NCBI GenBank assembly: GCA_025890175.1 | Contig: JANPYM010000015.1 | Location: 21,941 to 55,893 of the forward strand | From: Ciborinia camelliae | Lineage: Eukaryota; Ascomycota; Leotiomycetes; Helotiales; Sclerotiniaceae | DNA: 33,953 bases | Direction of reading: 5' to 3' | Shown: piece after piece, positions 1 through 12,267 of the stretch | Position numbering within the stretch: the first letter of the stretch is position 1 | How the letters are laid out: each line of letters begins with the position of its first letter | The notes under the pieces: model-generated | What the model was told of the DNA's origin: nothing | Seen by the model: the letters and a program-made list of their open reading frames with translations, nothing else | Database searches by the model: none | Program-made: the position numbers and the translations under genes

Positions 1-1734
1 TTAAATGATTTATTTTTTAATAATAAAAAAAATCTTTATTTTTAAATAATAGGTTTTTATATTTATTTATTTAATATAATTTAATTAAATATTTTTTTTA
101 TTATAAAATAATTTACAAAAATAATATAGTTATTTGGGATATAATATTTTGTATTTATAAAATATTTGTTTTAATATATTGTAAAAAATTTTTTTTTTGG
201 GATTTTATATTTTAATTATTTATAATAATTTTTTTCGAAATATATAGTTTATATTAATTTGATATAGGATTTGGAGTAGTATTAAAAATTTATATAAAAG
301 GTTATTATTATATATTATAAAAAAATAATTATTTAATTATTAATTAAGTAAAAATCCATTTTTCAAAGTATTATAAAAACGAAAATAATTATTGTAAATA
401 AAAATATTAAAAGATTTATATAAATAAAAAAGCTAATTATAAATTTAAAAAAATATATAAAAATAAAGTTATTTATTTTAATATTATTTATAAATAATAA
501 AAATAATATTAATTAAATCAAAAAAAAAAAAATTTATAATAAAGTCAAATATATAAATATTAAATAATATTATATTAAAAATGATATAATAAATGGAAAT
601 AAATTTAAAATATTCTAAATAATTAGTGTTAATTAAATTGTGGATATTTTGATTAAATAATTAATCCTGGTTAATTTTTTTATTTATTATATTAAAATAA
701 GTTTAAATATAAAAAAAAGATAATTTAAATATTTTTGTATTATAATATAATTATATTATATAATATAGAATGATTAAATTTTATAAAAAAATAAATATTA
801 CAATTGTAAATTATTATAAAAATTAATAAAATCTAAAATATAATTTGATAATCGCTGATTATGAAAAAAATATTGAAAATTATATTTATTATAATAACCA
901 AGATTTACTTCATTTTTTAATATAGCTTAGCTTTTTTTTATACAATACTCTTTATCTATTTTACAATTCCTATACATAGCTTTAGTCTACACATACAATA
1001 TATATACTACATGTTCAATAATAATAATTATTTAAATATTAAAAATTAAATAATATTTAAAATAAAATATAAATAATTTTGTTTTTTATTTAAATAATTT
1101 GAAAAAAAAAATATAGAATATAAAACGGATAATAGATATTAAAAATAATTGTTTATGAATTTATATTTTAATATAAATAAAAAGATATTTGAATTTTTTT
1201 AATAATTTTAAATTTAAAAAAAGTTTATAAAATAAATATATAAATTAAAAAATATTAATTAAATATATTATTTTTTTAATATTATAAATTATTATTTTAA
1301 AAAAATATATAATATTTTTTTATATTATATAAATTTTATTCGATTTTTTTATAAATTTTAAAAAAATTATATAAATATTATATTAATAAAAATTTGTCAA
1401 AATCAAAACAAAATTAAATCAAAAAATTATATAAAAAAACTATTTAATAAAAAAGATTTAATATTAAAAATATTAAAAAAAATTATTAAAATATTATTAA
1501 TATTAATAATTAGATTATTATATTATTAATTATAAAAGTCTATTTAAATATTAATATTATCAAAAAAAAATATTTCAAAAAAAAACTATTTCAAAAAGAA
1601 AACAGATTTATATTAACAAAAAAACGCTAAACTTTTTCAATAAGAAAATAACAAAATATATTAATAAAAAAACAATAAAATTTAATAATTATTTTAAATA
1701 TTTTTATAAGTTTGAATTTAAATAAAAAAATATA

Positions 1735-1766
<32 letters not shown>

Positions 1767-4734
1767 TTAAAACAAATTATTAATTAATAATATTTTATTA
1801 TTTTATTAATTTAAATATTAATTTAAATATTTAAATTAATATAATTTAATAAAATAAATATAATTTAATAAAATAAATATATTAAATAAAATTAAAAATT
1901 TATATTAAAAGAAAATATATTTTTAATATTTATATTAAAAATTTATATCTTTATTTATAAAAATTATTAATTTATTATAAAAATAATAAATATATTAAAA
2001 AATAAAAAAATATATATTTATTAATTTATTTTAATTATTTTGAATTTTCTTTATATAAATATATTTTTAGATTTTTTATAATTAAAAACGATAAATTTTG
2101 AAATTGATTAATAATTAATAAAACTTTGTTTTTAATTTGATTTAAAATTTCTTAAAATCATTTTGATATAAAAGGTTTATCAAAAAATAAATAAAGAAAT
2201 ATAAATTTTAATTTTATAATTAAATTAAATATTTAATCTTGAAATAATATAAATAAAATTCAAAATTTTTATTTTAAAGATTTTTATTATTTTAAATAAA
2301 TATAAAAATTTGAAATAAATTTTTTTTTTTAAAAAAAAAAGAAAAATTATTATTTAATTATTATTCAATAAAATATTAAATTAAATTAAAATTTAATATA
2401 TATTTTTTTTAAAAAATATTATTAATTTTAAAAAAATATTTAACAAAATATTAATTAAAAAAATAAATTTATTATTTAATAAATTTTGCTAAAGTTTTAA
2501 TTATATTTATTTTAAAAAAAAATAAAAATTATTAATTATATATTAATTATAAAAAACTAAATTAAATTATTAAAAAAAATCAAATATTTTTATTTTTGAT
2601 TAACAAATTTTTTAATTAATTATAAATAAATATTATTTTTATTAAATTAAATTTAAAAAAGTATATATTATTAAATTCGAATTTGGATAAAAAACGAATA
2701 AAAAATAATATTTTATATTTGTTACAAATAATTTAAATATTTAATTATATTTTTTAATTTTATAAATATTTTTATTATTTTTTAAATTTATATTAATTAA
2801 ATTTTTATAAAATTGATAAATATTATATATATAATATATTTTAATAATATATTGATTTATTTAATAAATGTTTAATAATATATTAATAATATTTGTTAAA
2901 TATTTGAAAAACTAATTATTTATAAATTTTATACAAAATTTAAAAAATATATATTTAATAATAAAAAAATTAAACTTTTAAAATTTATAATATTATATAA
3001 TAATATTATTATAAAATTTAATAAAATCAAAATTATTATTAAATAATTTATTTTTAATATTTTAAGAAAAATTTAAATTTTTTATTAATAATTTATTAAA
3101 AAATATTTGAAAATAATTAATAAAATAATAATATTATTTAAAGAAATCAAAAAAAGGATTATAAATATTTTTATATAAAATATGAAAATATAAATATTGT
3201 TTAAAATATTAAAAATAATATTTATTATTATATTAATATTACAATATTTTTAATTAAAATTTAAAATAATAATGAAAAAAGATATATCAAAATTTGTTTT
3301 AAAATATATATTTTTTTAATTATTTGAAAAAAAACTTAATTTAAAAAGATTATTGTAATAATATTTTATAATATTTTATTTTAAAAAATTAAATTTTGTA
3401 AAATAATAATATATAATTTATAATTAAAAATTATTAATAATATATATTATATTTTAGAATTAATAATATTATATTATAAATAATAATATTATATTATAAA
3501 TAATTATTATATTATTATTATAAAAATAAATTATAATAATTTTTAATATTTTATAATTAAAAAAAAATTAAATAATAAATAAATGAAATAAATTAAAATA
3601 TTTATTATATATAATTTTGAAATTAAATATAAAATCAAAAAATCAAATTTAATAAATAAATTGTTAAAACAATTAAATTATTTTGATAATTTAAAAAATA
3701 GTAATAAAATATTTTTAATATTAAAAAATAAATTAAAAAATATAATAATTTTAATTAAAATATATTATTATTTAAATATAAAATAAATATTTTTGTAAAA
3801 TATTATAAATTTTTTTTAAAAAAAAGGAAATTATTTATTTTTTTATAATTCAAAAAAATCGTTAATAAAAATTAATTATAAATAATTAACATTTTATTAA
3901 ATAATTAATATTATAATTAAAAACAAAATAATATTTAATATTATATTAAAATTTATAAAAAATATTTTATTATAATTACAAAAATATAATAAATTTATAA
4001 AAAATAAAAAATATATTAAATAAAAATAAAAGTTTATTAAAAATATTTTATTATAATAAATAAATATTAAAAAAATAATTATTTATAATAAAACTATTTT
4101 TGTATTATTGGACTTTATTATAAAAATAAAGATTTTAAAGGTTTATTATAATAATTTAATAAAAGATTATTAAAATATAAAAGAAATATTAAAAATATTA
4201 AAAAGAATTATTTTTAATAAAATATAAAAAAGAATATTAAAAAATATATTAAGATTTATATAATATATTAATATTTAATAATAAAATATTATTAATTATA
4301 TAACAAATTAAAAACCTTTTCTTTTTTTATAAAATTTTAAAAAAAGATAATTATAAATTTTATTATAAATTCATTTTTTTCAAAAATTAGAAAATATATC
4401 TACAATACAATTTTTATAATAATTAATAAATTTACAAAACTAACAAAATATATATTTATAATTAAAAATATTATTTACATATATATTTAAAAATTTCAAC
4501 ATATTAAAAAATATTATTTTAAATAAAAAACTATTATTTACAAATTACTTTTAAAAAAACCTAATATTTTATCTTCACATTTATTAAAAACTATTAACAA
4601 TATTTCATTTTTAAATTAATAAACAAATTAAATAATAAAATCAAAATTTTATATATTATATTATATATTATTTAAATTAAAAATAAAATAATTAAATATT
4701 ACTATTATCGCTAATAAAATTTATATATAACATT
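1..4734. other. AT-rich gene-free block, decayed repeats
   Basis: This stretch is almost entirely A and T, with no open frame that looks like a protein and no codon structure. I could not assign a family. Visible structure is limited to short simple repeats and a less AT-rich, C-biased segment near 890-1,015. Given the RIP-like decay seen elsewhere in the window, it is most likely old transposon sequence (inference). It may continue the element described at 4,735-7,905, but no second copy lies in the window to test this. Confidence 0.6.
1737..1764. repeat. (ATT)n microsatellite
   Basis: About nine uninterrupted ATT units in AT-rich DNA. Seen directly; no function implied. Confidence 0.85.
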
Positions 4735-7700
4735 AATTAATATAATATAATAAAAAAAACTTTATTTAAAATTATATATAATTTTTAATTTATATTTAAT
4801 TATATTAACAAAAATATTAATATAAAAAAAAATATTAATAACCCACAAAAAAATTAAAATTTTAATAAAAAAACAAAAAAAGCTTAAAAAATTCTAATAA
4901 AAAATAATTACAAAAAAAATTTAAAAAAATATTTTAATAAAATATTAATAATTTAATATTAATAACTTAATAATATTTAATATTAAATAATTAAAATTTA
5001 AAGAAAATATTTTAAAATATTTTATAAAATTATTTATAATTATTAATATTATTTTAAATGAACAATTATATAAATTAAAACTATTATTTACCTATAAAAT
5101 ATATAATATATTTTATATTTTTTTATTAAAATTTTAATATAAAAAAAAAGATATTATTAATTTATTATTATTTAAAAAAACAAAAAAAAAACTAAAATAT
5201 AAAATAAAAAAGCTTTTAATATATCAAAAAGAATATATATAATATTTAATTTAATAAAAAGATTATATTTTATTTAAAAATATATAGAAATTAAAAAAGA
5301 ATCTTTAAAATTCGAATATAATTCTAAATAATTATTTTAATGAAAAAATATTATTAATATAATATTAACAAAAACAAATAAATATATTATAAATCAAAAT
5401 AATCTTAAAGAATTTATATTTTATTATAAAAATATTGTAAATTAAAATAATTTTAAATAATTTATATTTTATTATAAAAATATTATAAATGAAAATAATT
5501 TTAAATAATTTATATATTATTACAAAAATATTATAAATCAAAATAATTATAAAGATTTATATATTATTATAAAGTTTAATAATTAAAAATTGAAGTTTAT
5601 TAATTAATTAATAATAAATTATATTTATAAAAAAAAAATATATAAAAAAAAAAGTTTATTTTTTTATATTATTATATTATTAAAAGATTTTGTATTTTTT
5701 TTATTATTATTAAATAATTTTAAATAAAAAAGAATTATTTTTATTAATAATATTTGAATTATTATTAAAAAAAGATTTTAAAAATTGATAAAACAAATTA
5801 TATATATATTAATTTTTTTTAATAATATATTATTAAAATTTATAGAAAATATAAAGTTTAAATAAGGGATTATTATTAATTAATAATAAAAAATAAATAT
5901 TTAATAATAAATTTTTGTTTAAAAACAAAATAAAATTGAAAAATTAAAATTTTAAAAAATATAATTAAATTTTGATATATATTAAAAATTAATTATTTAT
6001 TAAATAATAATATTTTTATTTATATTTATATTTATATTATTAAAAGAATTAAAATTAAAAAAAAAAAAAAATTAGAAATTGTTTTTTAAAAAAATTTAAG
6101 ATTTTATATTTCGAAAAAAAAAATATATATATTAATTGTTTAATATTCAAAAAATTATAAAAAATTAAAATAAAATAAATAATTTAAAAACTAAAAAGTT
6201 TAAAAAATTTAATTTTTAAAAATTTCAATTTAAAAAAGTTATTTTATAAATGATTATTATTAAAAAACAAATTAGAATTTAATTTTTTAAAAGTTTAAAC
6301 TTTTTTTTAAAAAACAAAAAAAAATATTTTAAATAAAAATATTATTTTTTGGAATAATTTCTTTTTTATTTTTTATAACAATTTCTTTTTTTTTTTTATA
6401 AAAATAATAAAAACAAAAGAAATAATTGGAATAAAGATTTTTTTCTTTTTTTTTTTAAAAATATTTGTTATTCGATTTAAAGTTTAATATATTTTTGATA
6501 TTTATATTTTTAATTTTTTTAATTAAAAAAGGAAAATATATTTATATATATTAATTAATAATTAATAAATATATAAAAAATAATTTATAAAATATTAATA
6601 AATATTTAATAAATTTATTAAAATTATATTTATATTAAAAACAATAAATAAAGCAATTATAATAACTTTTTTTGTATTATAAGGTTTATATATTAAATCA
6701 ATATATTTTGTTTTGCGAATTATAATAAAAATAATAAAAATATATTTTTTTTAATAATAAAACAATTAATTAATATTAAAATAAAATTGTTTGAAAGGTA
6801 AATTGTAAAATTTTTTTTTATAAATATATTTATTGTATAATAATAAAAAGTTATTAAAAAATAAATATTTTTGATTTATAATATTAATATTTTTTAATAT
6901 TTTTTTAATTTTATAAAAATTGATTAATTTTAAATAATAAAAATAAATAGATTTAGTAAAAGTTATAAAAATATTTGTGGAATATAGAGTAATTGATATA
7001 AAAAAGATAAGAAGAGATATAATATTGATAAAATAATTAATTGAAAAAAAAATATAAAAGGATATAAAAAATAATATTAATAAAAAATTAAAGATTTAAA
7101 TTTTGAATTATAAAAATAAAAAAGGTATAAATATTTTAAATAGTAAAAAATATAAAATTTAATTATTTAATAAAAAGATTAATAAAAACTTTTTTTTTTA
7201 TATTAAAAAAGCTTTTTTAAATATAAAATTTTAAAAATAAAATTATTAACGTAATTAATAATATTTAATTGGTATTTATTAAATATTTGTAAAGTTTTTA
7301 ATAAATTAAAAAAAATAGAATGATACAAATATATAATATTAAAATATATTTTATTTAAAATTAATGTTTTATTAATAATACGGATTTTAAATTAATAAAA
7401 AATAAGTTATTGTTTAAAGATTATTATTTGTATAAAAAAATAATTATAAAAATATAAATTAAAAAAATATTTTAATATATATAAATAATAGATTTTAATA
7501 AATAAATTTTTTTAAATAAAACACTTTAAAAAAAAAGATTTTATTATAAATTTAAAAATAATAAAAACAAAAGAAATATTAAAATAAAAAATTTAAATTT
7601 GAAATTAAAATATTAGCGATTATTAATGTTTGATATTAATTGATAATAAATTTTCGATATAATATTTAATTTTTAATTATTTGGTATATACAAAAATGGA

Positions 7701-7905
7701 TTTTTAAAATTAAATAAAAAAGATTTTGAAAATATATAAAGTTTTATATTAAATAAAGCATTATTATTTAATAATGATCGATAATATATTATTAATTATT
7801 TAAAAAAATAATAATAATTTTATTTAAAAAGTAATAAAAAATCTTTGATTTAATATTGATTTAATTGATTCTTTGCATTTTCTATTTTAACAATATTATT
7901 ATAAC
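4735..7905 (-). mobile_element. Decayed retroelement internal region, copy A
   Basis: This region is the reverse complement of 30,686-33,953. Colinear matches can be followed by eye at several points: 5,361-5,590 with about 33,305-33,080, 7,321-7,640 with about 31,262-30,955, and 7,870-7,895 with about 30,715-30,690. Differences are mostly C/T and G/A, as RIP produces. No frame is open. Copy B has a recognisable LTR just outside its end, so I read this as the internal part of an LTR retrotransposon, oriented on the minus strand with its 5' side near 7,905. No reverse transcriptase or integrase motif can be read, so the superfamily is unknown. The left limit is set only by where copy B runs out of the window. 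Confidence 0.75.
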
Positions 7906-8145
7906 AATTATCAATTATTAATTTTTTATATAATATTTTAATTAAATTATATAATTCTATTATTTTTGAATTAATATAATTATATTGAAATCGATCTATA
8001 TATTTTCGAAATATTATAAATTTTAATCATATAATTATATATAAGTCATTTTCGAATAATATAAATAATATAAATAATATGTAATAATTGTTAACAATTG
8101 TTAATTATATAATTAAAGCTTAGATAAAATATTTGATACAATAGA
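7906..8145. other. AT-rich spacer, possible decayed LTR
   Basis: No gene is visible. Its position, next to the 5' side of decayed copy A, is where an LTR would be expected, and the minus strand near 7,905 shares the words around the LTR/internal junction seen at 30,681-30,700. Beyond that I could not align it to an LTR. Confidence 0.35.
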
Positions 8146-8217
8146 TTTGAATAATTAAATAATAAATATAGCAAACAAAATCTAAATTTGAATAACCAAA
8201 TAATAAGTACGGCAAAC
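8146..8217. repeat. 41-bp tandem repeat, two units
   Basis: Two adjacent units begin at 8,146 and 8,187 with a period of 41. Over the first 31 bases they differ at five positions, and all five are transitions with the A or T in the left unit, as RIP would leave. The right unit runs into the GC-normal block that follows. Confidence 0.75.
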
Positions 8218-8480
8218 TATCACAAGGACGACTTGGGAATCCAATGATTTAGGAACTAAGATTCGTATTGATGAAAATCTAGATTCTAATGCTAGAAGAA
8301 GGTGCAGAATAGCTGAACCTTATATAGACCTAGGTAGCTGTACTAAACTGGCGCTAGTGCCTAGCGCATAGTACTATGTTTAGAATCTAATACTATAGAA
8401 ATGAAGAGCATTCACCACCAGGCACGTGATCGTAGGTCACGTGCTAGTCACGTGACCCGTACCCCTGTAACTTCGTCACA
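8189..8480 (-). mobile_element. LTR-like GC-normal block
   Basis: This 290-bp island of ordinary base composition sits in AT-rich DNA. Read on the minus strand it begins TGTGACGAAGTTACAGGGG and then carries several CACGTG palindromes. A TATA-like TATATAAGG lies about 150 bases in. The plan matches the solo LTRs at 11,570 and 22,469, which also start TGT, carry CACGTG-type palindromes and then an AT-rich promoter-like box. I could not find a clean matching end, so the limits are approximate. It could be an LTR or another retroposon. A near-perfect 17-bp direct repeat flanks it (8,172-8,188 and 8,481-8,497). Confidence 0.5.
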
Positions 8481-8497
8481 CAAACAAAATCTGAATT

Positions 8498-9649
8498 ATA
8501 TTTGAATATAAATTTGATTAATCGAATTTTAGTATTTTTATTATATTTGTTAACATTGTTCAAATTTTATATTATTATCCGATGAAAAAAAAGTTGCGAT
8601 GAAAATATAAAAATAGGTTTATTAAATATATAATAAAAGAAAATAAGGTTTAATTTAGATACGTATGTTTATATAAAATACTTATATAAATATATATTGA
8701 TACAATTTTATAATTTATATAACTATTTTAATTTAATACAAAATTAAAACATTAGTTTTAATTATAATATAAATTATATTAATTAAATTTTTTTAAAAAG
8801 CTTTATCAATTAATATAAAGTTTATATATTAAATATGTTCTAATATAAAACTATATTAGGCTAAATATAAAATATAGATTATATAGGGGTTTTCAACTCG
8901 CATTTTGACCTTAAAGAGAATGTTTTAAACGTAGTTTCGAAGACTCTAATTAGAGTCGATTCGAGTACGAGATGGGTGGAAAATTTCCTTTCATCGGGAC
9001 TTTATTTTTATTAATCTTAGCAATCTTATTAAACCATAAAGTAGATTATAAATTTATAAGGTTATAAGATTAATAACTTCGAAATAAGTTGCGATAAGAT
9101 AAACTTCAATTTTATGGGATTTTATTAAGATTTTATAAAGTTACAATAATCTTATCGATTTTATAGATTTTATGGATTTTATAATAACAAAATAATTTCA
9201 ATTTGATTTTTTCAAAAAAAAAGAATTTATTAATATTATATACGAATCTACAAATTTATAAATTTATAAATCTATAAATCTACAAATTTATAAATTTACA
9301 AATCTACAAATCTATAAATCTATAAATTATATATTTAAATATAATTTTGATTTTCGAAATTATAATAATATTATTTATAAAATTCGAAATGATTTCGATT
9401 TTATATAATATATATAAAAATATTGAAAAAGATTATACATGATTTTACAATTTTATGTTAAAATTATTTCAAAATGTAAATTTTCAAATTTGTATAAATT
9501 AATCAAAATAGCTTCAAATTTAATATAAATTATATAAATCAAAAATTTATAATTTAATTAATTAACAATACAATTTTTAAAAAAAATAAAGTTTTCGATA
9601 AAATTAAATTGGAATTATTTAAATTTTATAAAATTAATAAAATCATTTG
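8498..9649. other. AT-rich spacer with a GC-richer patch
   Basis: No gene is visible. A patch near 8,884-9,000 has more normal composition and contains a perfect 16-bp palindrome, GACTCTAATTAGAGTC, at 8,942-8,957. I do not recognise the patch; a repeat fragment is likely. Confidence 0.5.
9244..9325. repeat. 8-bp minisatellite (AATYTAYA)n
   Basis: About ten units of an 8-base word that varies at two pyrimidine positions. Its reverse complement matches the TTCGTAGG-type units at 29,660-29,710 once C-to-T and G-to-A changes are allowed, so it may be a decayed fragment of that repeat family (inference). Confidence 0.7.
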
Positions 9650-9654
9650 AATTT

Positions 9655-9824
9655 CGTTATACACGTCACCTAGGGCATATGGGAATAGCTTTAGGATCTG
9701 TAATCTAATAAAAAAATTATGTTGAAGAGAAAAGATCTTTTTAGGATTATTATTTTATATAAAAATACTTACCGTATTAATTAAATCGTATATCATTTAT
9801 TATAGGCAGGGTTTATATATAACA
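9655..9824 (-). repeat. 3' LTR of the TRIM-like element
   Basis: A 170-bp copy matching 11,077-11,246. It ends AACA on the plus strand at 9,821-9,824. It keeps several G and C bases that the other LTR has lost, and the reverse also occurs, so both copies mutated independently. Confidence 0.8.
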
Positions 9825-10189
9825 TTATTTTTTTTTCTTTCAAAAGTATAAAGCATCAAAAAATGCAAAAATCTTTTTTCCCTTTCGAAAAAAGCTATCA
9901 AATCTTATTTTATTTTGTAAGGATATATTTTAAATGAATTTATTTTATTTTTATTATTATTAAAGCCTTTTCATTATTAAAGTTTTTTTATTGAAATTAT
10001 CGTTATTGTATATTGCAAATCTATATTTCGTTTTGTAAAGATTTTATTACAATATTTTAAACCTTTTTTGATTAAATTTATTTTCGTTTTGTAAATCGTT
10101 TTGTAAATCGTTTTATAAATCATTTTATAAATTATATATTGTAGATTAATTTGTAGAAATTTTATTATAATATTTTAAAGTTTTTTTTA

Positions 10190-10290
10190 TCGAAATCATT
10201 TTATCGAAATCATTTTATCGAAATCATTTTATCGAAATCATTTTATCGAAATCATTTTATCGAAATCATTTTATCGAAATCATTTTATCG
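10190..10290. repeat. 14-bp tandem array ATCGAAATCATTTT
   Basis: About seven nearly identical units in a row, showing very little divergence compared with the surrounding decayed DNA. Recent expansion is likely (inference). Confidence 0.85.
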
Positions 10291-10425
10291 AATTTGTATT
10301 TCTATTAAATTTGTATTTTTATCGAATCTGTATTTCTATCGAATTTGTATTTCTATCGAATCTGTATTTCTATCGAATTTGTATTTCTATCGAATTTATA
10401 TTTTTATCAAATCTATATTCTATCT
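10290..10425. repeat. 17-bp tandem array TCGAATYTGTATTTCTA
   Basis: About eight units. Because 17 is not a multiple of three, three units make a 51-base, 17-codon period, which is why a repetitive open frame appears here. It is not a gene. Confidence 0.85.
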
Positions 10426-11076
10426 TACAAGGATATACCCTAAATCAATTTATTTTATCGAAATCTATATTTCTTTTTGTAAATTGTAAATCGATTTGTA
10501 AAAAGTTTAATATAATATTTCAAAACTTTTTTGTAAAAAATTTATTATAACGTTTTAAAGTTGTTTTGTTGAAATTGTTATTATTATAGTATATTGTAAA
10601 TTTGTATTTCGTTTTAATTGTTTTAATTGTTTTTTAAATCGTTTTATAAATCGATTTGTAAAGATTTTATTATAACGTTTTAAAGTTTTTTCGTTGAAGT
10701 TATTATTGTAATTTGTTACGAATTTACATTTTATAATTGTTTTAATTATTCTATAAAAATTTTACTATAATATTTTAAAGCTTTTTCGTTAAAATTGTTA
10801 TTATTATAGTGTATTACAAATTTATATTTTGTAATCGTTTTGATCGTTTTATAAAGATTTTTGTAAAGATTTTAATATAACATTTCAAAGCTTTTTTATT
10901 GAAATTGTTATTATAATTTATTACGAATTTGTATTTTGTTTTATATAAGTTGTAATATAATAAAGTGTTTAATTTAATTTATATTTAAGTTTTCGATTAA
11001 TTTTCGAAAAAGTAAAAATGTTTTGTAAATATTTTATATTTTTTATAAAGATAATAAAAAATAAGTATAGTTTTTA

Positions 11077-11246
11077 TATTATGTACGTTATTTAGAGTAT
11101 ATAAAAATAGTTTTAGAATTTGTAATTTGATAAAAAAACTATATTGAAGAGGAAAGACCTTTTTAGAATTACTACTTTATATAAAAATGTTTGTTATATT
11201 AGCTAGATCGTATGTCATTTATTATAGACAGGGCTTATACATAATA
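11077..11246 (-). repeat. 5' LTR of the TRIM-like element
   Basis: A 170-bp partner of 9,655-9,824. It starts TATTATG on the plus strand, where an unmutated copy would read TGTTATG, and ends ATAATA where ATAACA is expected. Both changes are of RIP type. Confidence 0.8.
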
Positions 11247-11251
11247 AATTT

Positions 11252-11564
11252 TATAAAATTATTATAAAATAAAGTTGATTATTATAAAATAATTATAAAA
11301 TAAAATTGAAACCTTTTCGCTATAATAAAATTTAAATAATTCTAATTCGACCTTATAATAATAAAAAAATTCTAATTTTATCTTATTACAATAAAAAAAT
11401 TTCAATTTTACCTTATTACAACAAAAAAGTTTTAACTTTACCTTATCGTTACAATAAAACGTTATCAAACCTTTAAAATACCTTATAGATCCATAAGATA
11501 CCCCTATAATCTTATAGATTACCCTATTAAAAAATAAAGTCCTAATGTTGCCTTTAATCAGGAA
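11252..11564. repeat. AT-rich stretch with ~31-bp diverged tandem repeat
   Basis: Between about 11,330 and 11,460 three to four units of roughly 31 bases recur, each with an ACCTTAT-type core followed by an A-rich run. The remainder is unassigned AT-rich DNA marking the left edge of the gene island. Confidence 0.55.
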
Positions 11565-11569
11565 AAACC

Positions 11570-11758
11570 TGTCACGCCAAGGCCCCTGCCTAGTGAATGA
11601 CAGTCACGTGATCGATCATGTGACCATAGTGGTCACATGATCACCTCTATATTAGATAGTGTTCTTTCTAAGAGGATCCCTTCCTCTTCAGTATAGTTCT
11701 TTTATCAGATTGTATATCTACGATTTCACTTTCATGATCCTATGTGACGCGTATGACA
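11570..11758 (+). mobile_element. Solo LTR, 189 bp, TSD AAACC
   Basis: It begins TGTCACGCC and ends GCGTATGACA, giving TGTCA...TGACA inverted ends. It is flanked on both sides by AAACC (11,565-11,569 and 11,759-11,763). Inside are a CACGTG and related palindromes near 11,614-11,640, followed by CTATATTAG, the same order as in the 22,469 LTR. No internal element region is present on either side, so it is a solo LTR left by recombination. Its composition is normal, so it escaped the decay seen in longer repeats. Confidence 0.85.
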
Positions 11759-11763
11759 AAACC

Positions 11764-11935
11764 ATGAGTTATTCATCATTGGCTGTTAAGTCATTTTGGC
11801 TTCACACACTTAGCTAGGATCAGAGTCTTGTAGACTCGAAAATCATTCTGCTCCATTAAAATCCCTACCCACCTACACTTATATAGAGTCTACCAAATCT
11901 GAATTCTTGAATAAATTTACAGGCTCAACCCTTTC
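11764..11935. other. Unassigned sequence between solo LTR and P450 remnant
   Basis: Normal base composition and no convincing frame. It may be the upstream continuation of the P450 remnant or its target region; I see no P450 motif in it. Confidence 0.4.
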
Positions 11936-12267
11936 TTGAACTGGTACAATGTCTTCTTACAGCCAAAACTTTCTTATGAGTATCATGTGGTTGAATGCCT
12001 TTGGTACACAATCCATGAATTCCATTCTGGGGATCACTGGATTTCTACTGCAGAAAACACAGTCCACCAACTGATACCTGGGGTCTCTCTAGTCCCGCCA
12101 GACTTTTCGTTTCGTTGGCTCTCAAGATGATAGTTATTCAGTTCTTGAACTCCTATGATTTTAAATCAGCAGATCCAAACGAGAACCACACTGTCTCATA
12201 CGATATTATCAGGATGCCGAACCCTTTTCTGGCCATTCTCATACGTGAGCGCGATATCCATAGATAG
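11936..12267 (+). pseudogene. Cytochrome P450 C-terminal remnant, frameshifted
   Basis: Only the last part of a cytochrome P450 (haem-thiolate mono-oxygenase) is recognisable. Frame 1 from about 12,091 to the stop at 12,265 reads SPARLF followed by LALKMIVIQFLNSYDF, then IRMPNPFLAILIRERD. This matches the usual CPGRFF, helix-L and YDFK regions and the terminal basic tail of fungal P450s. The preceding residues, HWISTAENTVH, lie in frame 2 and fit the segment just before the FGxGxHxC loop, so a frameshift falls inside the haem-binding loop: there are 26 bases where 24 would be expected. The codon at the haem-ligand cysteine is AGT (Ser, 12,091-12,093), and the next glycine is Ala. The I-helix and ExxR regions are not visible. 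The identification rests on motif recognition and is good for the 3' half, weaker upstream. Confidence 0.7.

Larger units (their letters stand above)
9825..11076. repeat. Element interior made of diverged tandem repeats
   Basis: No coding potential. A word close to TTATTATAACGTTTTAAAG followed by a GTTGAAATTGTTATTAT-type word recurs near 10,160, 10,540, 10,667, 10,763 and 10,870, a loose tandem array with a period of roughly 100-130 bp. Two short-period arrays are listed separately. The interior looks satellite-like rather than derived from gag or pol. Confidence 0.65.
9655..11246 (-). mobile_element. Complete non-autonomous LTR element (TRIM-like)
   Basis: Two direct repeats of exactly 170 bp (9,655-9,824 and 11,077-11,246) enclose 1,252 bp of non-coding DNA. 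The same 5 bases, AATTT, lie just outside both ends (9,650-9,654 and 11,247-11,251), as expected for an LTR-element target duplication. The LTRs approximate TGTTAT...ATAACA and differ from each other mainly by transitions. On the minus strand a purine-rich run (complement of 9,825-9,846) abuts the left LTR, like a polypurine tract, and each LTR holds a TATATAAA-type box. Both point to minus orientation. The interior has no gag or pol; it is tandem repeats. The first base of the left LTR is C where T is expected. Confidence 0.8.

Noticed and set aside
10311..10550. 79-codon repetitive open frame
   Set aside because: It arises from a 17-bp tandem array inside a non-coding LTR element.
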